This document shows, piece by piece, positions 41,342 to 44,569 of a DNA stretch of 44,569 nucleotides. The notes below the pieces were generated by a model. The model did not search any database, had not been told where the DNA came from, and worked only from the letters and a program-made list of their open reading frames with translations. Source of the DNA: Candidatus Aenigmatarchaeota archaeon (GTDB taxonomy: Archaea; Aenigmatarchaeota; Aenigmatarchaeia; CG10238-14; SCSR01); contig JACPJT010000002.1 in NCBI GenBank assembly GCA_016187415.1, forward strand, positions 1-44,569, read 5' to 3'. The translations under genes and the position numbers were made by a program. Positions within the stretch are counted from its first letter, which is position 1, and each line of letters begins with the position of its first letter.

Positions 41342-42781
41342 ATGAGCAAACTCTTTGTTTCTGTCTTTATCATCGCCTTGATGCTTAGTGCGTCTGCCGC
41401 ATTGGCGACTGGTGTAGACGTATCGGCGTCTAAAGGCAGTGTAAACGGCTATACGACAGAGGACGTGTCTGTTGACGTTGTTGTTAAAAACCTTGAAAGC
41501 AAAGCCGACACGTTCACATTGTCCTTATTCCCGCCCCAGTTAGAAAAAATAAGCGCCAGCCTGGGAAACTTTTTGGTTACATTGAACCCAAATGAAGAAA
41601 AGACCGTAAAATTGACATTTTCCATACCGATTGACGCTACACCCGGTGCGATAAAGTTCGAAGTTAGCGCAAAATCGGCTTCCGACGGCTCTGTGAATGA
41701 CACGCAGGATGTCATATTGAACGTCAAAAGGCTGACCCCTGTCTACATACAGAATCTGGACATGGATAAATATTCAGCTAACTCGGGTGACAAAATTAAC
41801 ATAAACGCCAAAGTTTACAACCTTGATGATTTTCGGTCTGATAAATATGTTTTGAAGATAACCATTAGTAAGGGTAACAGCATAGTTAAGGCTTTTGACG
41901 AAAGCTTGGATTCTATAGGAGCCAAGTCTTCGGTTAATGTTGTAGAAAGCTTCAATCTGGATACTTATTCTGCTCCCGGGAGTTATGTAGTCGATGCCGA
42001 GCTGAGGGATATGTCAAACGTACTCAGGCATTCCAAGTCTCTTAACTTTAATGTGAACACAATCACCAAAGACCCGACCGAATATACTCAAAAATCCACC
42101 GCTTATAGCGTTCTCTATTCGAGTGTTGTTATAAAAGTCAAGAACGAAGGGAACATTCCATTGCAGTCATTTACATTAACTGAATCCATACCAAAATTTG
42201 CACAGAGTTTGTTTTCCCCTGACATCGAACCTATTCAGAGCACTTCTGTGGATAACCGTGTCGTATACACATGGTCTGTGCCTTCACTGATTCCAGGGGG
42301 AGAATACACCATTTCGTATAAAATTACAATCTGGAGGATATGGATTGTGATTGGACTGGTAAGCGGGATAGGTTACGGCGCTTACAGATGGTTGTCAAAG
42401 CCGAGAATAAGCAAAATCGCCAAGCACCAGGGCGAATTGACAAAAGGAACAGAAGTCGTGGTGCTTATCGAGCTCAAAAACAGGGCACTGCATGAAATAA
42501 AAGATGTTGAAGTCGTAGATATCATCCCGCAAATAGCAAGAGTCGTAGACCGCTTCGATACTCTAAGGCCGCGAGCGAAAAAAGTTGTGGGCGGGATAGA
42601 ACTTAGGTGGAATTTCGATTCCATGAAACCGGGTGAAGAGCGGGTAATAACATACAGGATTAAACCGGTGGTTGATGTCATTGGCACCTTGAACCTCCCA
42701 GAAGCGCAAATGATTTACATGGACAGGCATAAAGTCAGAAGAACAAGCATATCCAAACAGGCTCTTACAAAAGCTGAATGA
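41342..42781 (+). CDS. Secreted/membrane S-layer-type protein with Ig-like repeats
   Basis: The N-terminal 22 residues (MSKLFVSVFIIALMLSASAALA) form a signal peptide. Three beta-sandwich repeats of the CARDB/NEW3 type follow (VNGYTTEDVSVDVVVKNLE; YSANSGDKININAKVYN; LYSSVVIKVKNEGNIPLQSF). One transmembrane helix lies at about 331-350 (IWIVIGLVSGIGYGAYRW). Beyond it is another beta-sandwich-like domain (VVVLIELKNRALHEIKDVEVVDIIP). Proteins with this layout are cell-envelope proteins in archaea. The location of the last domain, inside or outside, is unclear. It is isolated before tRNA-Tyr. Confidence 0.8.
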   Translation: MSKLFVSVFIIALMLSASAALATGVDVSASKGSVNGYTTEDVSVDVVVKNLESKADTFTLSLFPPQLEKISASLGNFLVTLNPNEEKTVKLTFSIPIDATPGAIKFEVSAKSASDGSVNDTQDVILNVKRLTPVYIQNLDMDKYSANSGDKININAKVYNLDDFRSDKYVLKITISKGNSIVKAFDESLDSIGAKSSVNVVESFNLDTYSAPGSYVVDAELRDMSNVLRHSKSLNFNVNTITKDPTEYTQKSTAYSVLYSSVVIKVKNEGNIPLQSFTLTESIPKFAQSLFSPDIEPIQSTSVDNRVVYTWSVPSLIPGGEYTISYKITIWRIWIVIGLVSGIGYGAYRWLSKPRISKIAKHQGELTKGTEVVVLIELKNRALHEIKDVEVVDIIPQIARVVDRFDTLRPRAKKVVGGIELRWNFDSMKPGEERVITYRIKPVVDVIGTLNLPEAQMIYMDRHKVRRTSISKQALTKAE

Positions 42782-42822
42782 ACTGCAAAGTTTTAATATT
42801 AACAATTTATCTATTCTATTAA

Positions 42823-42951
42823 CCCCGCTTAGCTCAAATCCGAATAGGAGAGCAATGGTGGAGCGCGCCGCTGTAGCCTAGTACTATAGTGCTAGAGGTC
42901 AGCACTCTACCGGATACGGTGAGGTTGGGAGTTCAAATCTCTCAGCGGGGA
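42823..42951 (+). tRNA. tRNA-Tyr (GUA) with an anticodon-loop intron and a D-loop insertion
   Basis: Acceptor CCCCGCT pairs with AGCGGGG (42944-42950), discriminator A. The T arm is GGGAG-TTCAAAT-CTCTC. The anticodon stem CGCCG (42866-42870) pairs with CGGTG (42917-42921). The loop starts CTGTAG, giving anticodon GTA after U33 and followed by G37. A 39-nt insertion (42877-42915) sits at the canonical 37/38 position and contains the hairpins CTAGTACT/AGTGCTAG and AGAG/CTCT. The D stem GCTC/GAGC (42832-42835 / 42861-42864) encloses 25 nt instead of about 9. Removing roughly 16 nt gives a normal AATC-TGGTG loop. A decoy GAGC lies inside the insertion. Confidence 0.85.
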
Positions 42952-42998
42952 TTCGACTCATAAAGCTTTTAAGGTATCTAGTACATGATAATCTTATT

Positions 42999-43110
42999 GA
43001 CGACCAAAGCGGATTGGAACTACCTGTTCCCATTTCGAACACAGAAGTAAAACAATCCAGCGTAGTGCTTCGTACTATGGCAACCGCCATGGGAAATGCA
43101 CCACGTCGTC
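42999..43110 (+). rRNA. rrf: 5S ribosomal RNA (solitary)
   Basis: 112 nt with terminal helix GACGAC/GTCGTC. The conserved loop B/C region is present (CCTGTTCCCATTTCGAACACAGAAGTAAAA, written here as its core CCATTTCGAACACAGAAGT), as is the loop E side GTACTATGGCAACCGCCATGGGAA. A TATA-like CTTTTAAGG is about 28 nt upstream (42967-42975). No 16S or 23S rRNA is within the window, so the gene is unlinked on this scale. It is preceded by tRNA-Tyr (47-nt gap). Confidence 0.93.
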
Positions 43111-43118
43111 AGCTTCTT

Positions 43119-43787
43119 TTACTTATTTGATAAGAAGTCCGTAAGTTTTCTTATTTTATGTTCAATTGTCATTTCAGGTAAAATATATTTCTTAATAAAA
43201 TCTCTGGTTTTCTTAGATACCACAAATTCCATACAATACCATTTTCCTACAATTTTTCTATCACCAAGCATACTAACTCCTGATCTATGAGTAATAGTGA
43301 CACCACATTTCAACATCTCTTTCACTGCTTTCTGAAGAAAAATCTGAGCTTTTCCACTTGTAATTCTTACAACGCATTGCGGATATTTTGACCTTTTGAT
43401 TCTAACATCACCGTCACCATCAATTAAACCCGCCAAATACGCCCCGAACTTTGTATAGTCAGCCGAAACCCAAACAGGTGGTCTCGGAGGGTCTCTTGCA
43501 TCTATATCTAACCTCTCAAAAATTGGTATCAATTGGCTTACACCTATAGAAAATTTAAATTTTCCCGAACCTAATTCGAAAATCTTTGCTTTTCTGTCAA
43601 ATATTAATTCGGATAATTGAGAGAACTTCTTTACCATTTCCAAAGATTTTGGAGCCACTTCAACTTTAACGATTATTTGACTCTTTCTATCCCTATATTT
43701 TCTTGTAGTTAAACAACCGTCACTTTGTAATACGCCCATCCAATATGCCAATTCTACTGACGGCATTATTTCTAATTTCTGCTCCAT
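43119..43787 (-). CDS. Free-standing LAGLIDADG homing endonuclease
   Basis: The 222 residues hold two dodecapeptide motifs, LAYWMGVLQSDG (13-24) and GAYLAGLIDGDGD (115-127). This is a complete monomeric two-motif enzyme with catalytic Asp at each motif end. Basic DNA-contact loops follow each motif. Unlike the HerA intein, there are no splicing blocks, so it is not an intein. It lies on the opposite strand between the 5S rRNA (9 nt away) and tRNA-Asp. In archaea such genes usually sit in rRNA or tRNA introns; this one is outside any visible intron. Confidence 0.9.
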   Translation of the reverse strand: MEQKLEIMPSVELAYWMGVLQSDGCLTTRKYRDRKSQIIVKVEVAPKSLEMVKKFSQLSELIFDRKAKIFELGSGKFKFSIGVSQLIPIFERLDIDARDPPRPPVWVSADYTKFGAYLAGLIDGDGDVRIKRSKYPQCVVRITSGKAQIFLQKAVKEMLKCGVTITHRSGVSMLGDRKIVGKWYCMEFVVSKKTRDFIKKYILPEMTIEHKIRKLTDFLSNK

Positions 43788-43889
43788 TTAAATCCAGTAG
43801 TATTTGCAGTATCATAATTATCCTGTTTTTGAAGGAGGTCATTTCCCACATTGAAGTTTTATAAATAACTAATCTATATTATCTCATGT

Positions 43890-44014
43890 GCTTGGGTCGT
43901 CTAGTGGCCTAGGATAAAGATCGAAAGATTATAACCCTGTCAAGGTCACCACAGAGCGGCTTCGAATGAGTAAAAACTCATGGGTATACGCGGGTTCAAA
44001 TCCCGCCCCAGGCG
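43890..44014 (+). tRNA. tRNA-Asp (GUC) with two insertions
   Basis: Acceptor GCTTGGG pairs with CCCAGGC (44007-44013); discriminator G fits tRNA-Asp. The T arm is GCGGG-TTCAAAT-CCCGC. The D arm is GTCT-AGTGGCCTA-GGAT (43899-43915) and is complete. About 16 nt with the hairpin ATC-GAAA-GAT separate it from TAACC-CTGTCAA-GG, which reads anticodon GTC (43939-43941). A second insertion of about 38 nt starts near 43946 and ends near 43985. Joining GGT to TATAC would complete the stem TAACC/GGTTA. It holds the hairpin ATGAGT/ACTCAT. The splice points in the anticodon stem or variable loop are not settled, and a variable loop of 3 nt would be short. Confidence 0.75.
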
Positions 44015-44015
44015 C

Positions 44016-44023
44016 TTTTTTTT
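44016..44023 (+). terminator. T-run terminator after tRNA-Asp
   Basis: Eight consecutive T follow the discriminator base of tRNA-Asp with one intervening base, as in archaeal oligo-T termination of RNA genes. No hairpin is needed. Confidence 0.6.
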
Positions 44024-44070
44024 GAATCGAGTTCAGAAAGGATTTAAAGATTTAAGATTAATCTATTACT

Positions 44071-44364
44071 ATGTCTGAGTACGAAACAGGCGGATTTTGG
44101 GCTGATGATATCAGTAAAAGAGGACATTGCTACAAAATAATACCTAAAGATATAGCTCAAGATTCTAGACAAATGACAGTTCATGGTTTTGAAAGGGTTT
44201 ATCAAGCTCTTGGAAAACTAGGTTACATGTTTAGGGATGCAGGACATGACTCCAGTCATATTGTTGTTTCTTTAAATAAACCGATAAGTCAAAGGCATTT
44301 AAGCCGATTGATGAAGACATTTTATATAGAGCAAGGTACTAGAGCAGAATTAGCGTTTGTTTAA
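44071..44364 (+). CDS. Hypothetical protein, 97 residues
   Basis: Not recognised. A strand near the start (RGHCYKIIPKDIA) and a helix-strand-helix pattern (GFERVYQALGKLGYMFRDAG; HIVVSLNKPISQRHLSRLMKTFYI) suggest a compact alpha/beta domain, perhaps RNA-binding like a small ferredoxin-type fold. This is a guess from secondary-structure pattern. It follows tRNA-Asp with a TATA-like GATTTAAAGATTTAAG about 25 nt before the ATG. Confidence 0.6.
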   Translation: MSEYETGGFWADDISKRGHCYKIIPKDIAQDSRQMTVHGFERVYQALGKLGYMFRDAGHDSSHIVVSLNKPISQRHLSRLMKTFYIEQGTRAELAFV

Positions 44365-44539
44365 GACCTGAAAACTGAGAAATAGTAGTGCGGTTGTTTA
44401 ACCCATAAATTTAAAAGCTTATGAGGTCCTAATATAGGATATCCAATCGGCCTAGTGGGGATAATATTTCAATTGAAGACAAATTGCTGTTCTTCAGTTC
44501 AGTATGTATATCTTCCAAGCCTGTGGTATAGGGTGTTAA
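44365..44539 (+). other. Spacer with promoter and possible structured leader or small RNA
   Basis: A strong TATA-like CATAAATTTAAAAGC (about 44405-44418) points to a transcript start near 44440, about 100 nt before the ATG at 44540. That leader is unusually long for this genome. It contains the hairpins TATCC/GGATA (44440-44463) and TGAAGA/TCTTCA, and a segment CGGCCTAGTGGGGAT that recalls a tRNA D arm. No T arm is found, so it is not a tRNA in itself. It may be a small RNA gene or a regulatory leader. Confidence 0.35.
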
Positions 44540-44569
44540 ATGAAGGAAGTAGACATAACGAAGAATGAA
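44540..44569 (+). CDS. Start of an unidentified gene, cut by the window edge
   Basis: The ATG at 44540 opens a frame of ten codons (MKEVDITKNE) to the window end. The sequence is too short to assign a family. It has a long structured leader and no clear ribosome-binding site except GGTG at 44532. Confidence 0.4.
   Translation, partial: MKEVDITKNE

Noticed and set aside
44440-44539. A fifth tRNA gene
   Set aside because: A D-arm-like segment is present but no T arm (GTTCAAATC type) or matching acceptor half was found before the next start codon.

Overview
The window comes from an archaeon. The evidence is a thermosome subunit, a 20S proteasome beta subunit next to a KH-domain beta-CASP nuclease (aCPSF1), Mre11-Rad50, HerA, class I CCA-adding enzyme, RNase Z, archaeal-type ProRS and ThrRS, an ATP-dependent DNA ligase, TrmB-type and MJ-type regulators, archaeal pilins, TATA boxes about 25 nt before leaderless starts, and intron-containing tRNAs. 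The many short orphan genes, the compact layout and a putative miniature type V CRISPR locus suggest a DPANN-like lineage. That placement is an inference; there is no 16S or 23S rRNA here to test it.

Layout. (1) 1-2.0 kb, minus strand: cas1-cas2-cas4, followed one base later by the first 56 codons of a gene cut by the window edge. Its N-terminus looks like a TnpB/Cas12-type effector. (2) 2.1-9.6 kb: HerA interrupted by a LAGLIDADG intein, an isolated purD, and an mre11-rad50 operon. (3) 9.7-15.1 kb: ProRS, then an accessory patch with an HNH nuclease plus a truncated DNA methyltransferase (a probably decayed restriction-modification pair), a double-HTH protein, a histidine-phosphatase-like protein lacking the catalytic Arg, and an HD-like protein. 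(4) 15.3-18.4 kb: psmB-aCPSF1 and an orphan. (5) 19.2-26.2 kb: an eight-gene type IV pilus/secretion operon (coiled-coil protein, pilins, ATPase, two platform proteins). Just upstream are a 14-bp palindrome and a protein with a C-terminal response-regulator receiver domain. (6) 27.4-34.4 kb: thermosome, regulators, RNase Z, CCA-adding enzyme and several orphans. (7) 34.6-41.3 kb: orphan genes, tRNA-Gln, a voltage-sensor-like membrane protein with ThrRS, a TrmB regulator, DNA ligase, a tiny zinc protein and a nitroreductase. (8) 41.3 kb to the end: an S-layer-type membrane protein, tRNA-Tyr, a solitary 5S rRNA, a free-standing LAGLIDADG endonuclease, tRNA-Asp and orphans.

The most unusual signals are these: the putative type V effector at the left edge; three of the four tRNA genes carrying two insertions each (a hairpin of about 16 nt in or beside the D arm plus 33-39 nt in the anticodon/variable region), including a probable UAU-anticodon tRNA; an intein placed beside the HerA Walker B motif; and a small gene with an in-frame TAA at codon 4. 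Positions and translations were worked out by eye; no homology or structure search was run.
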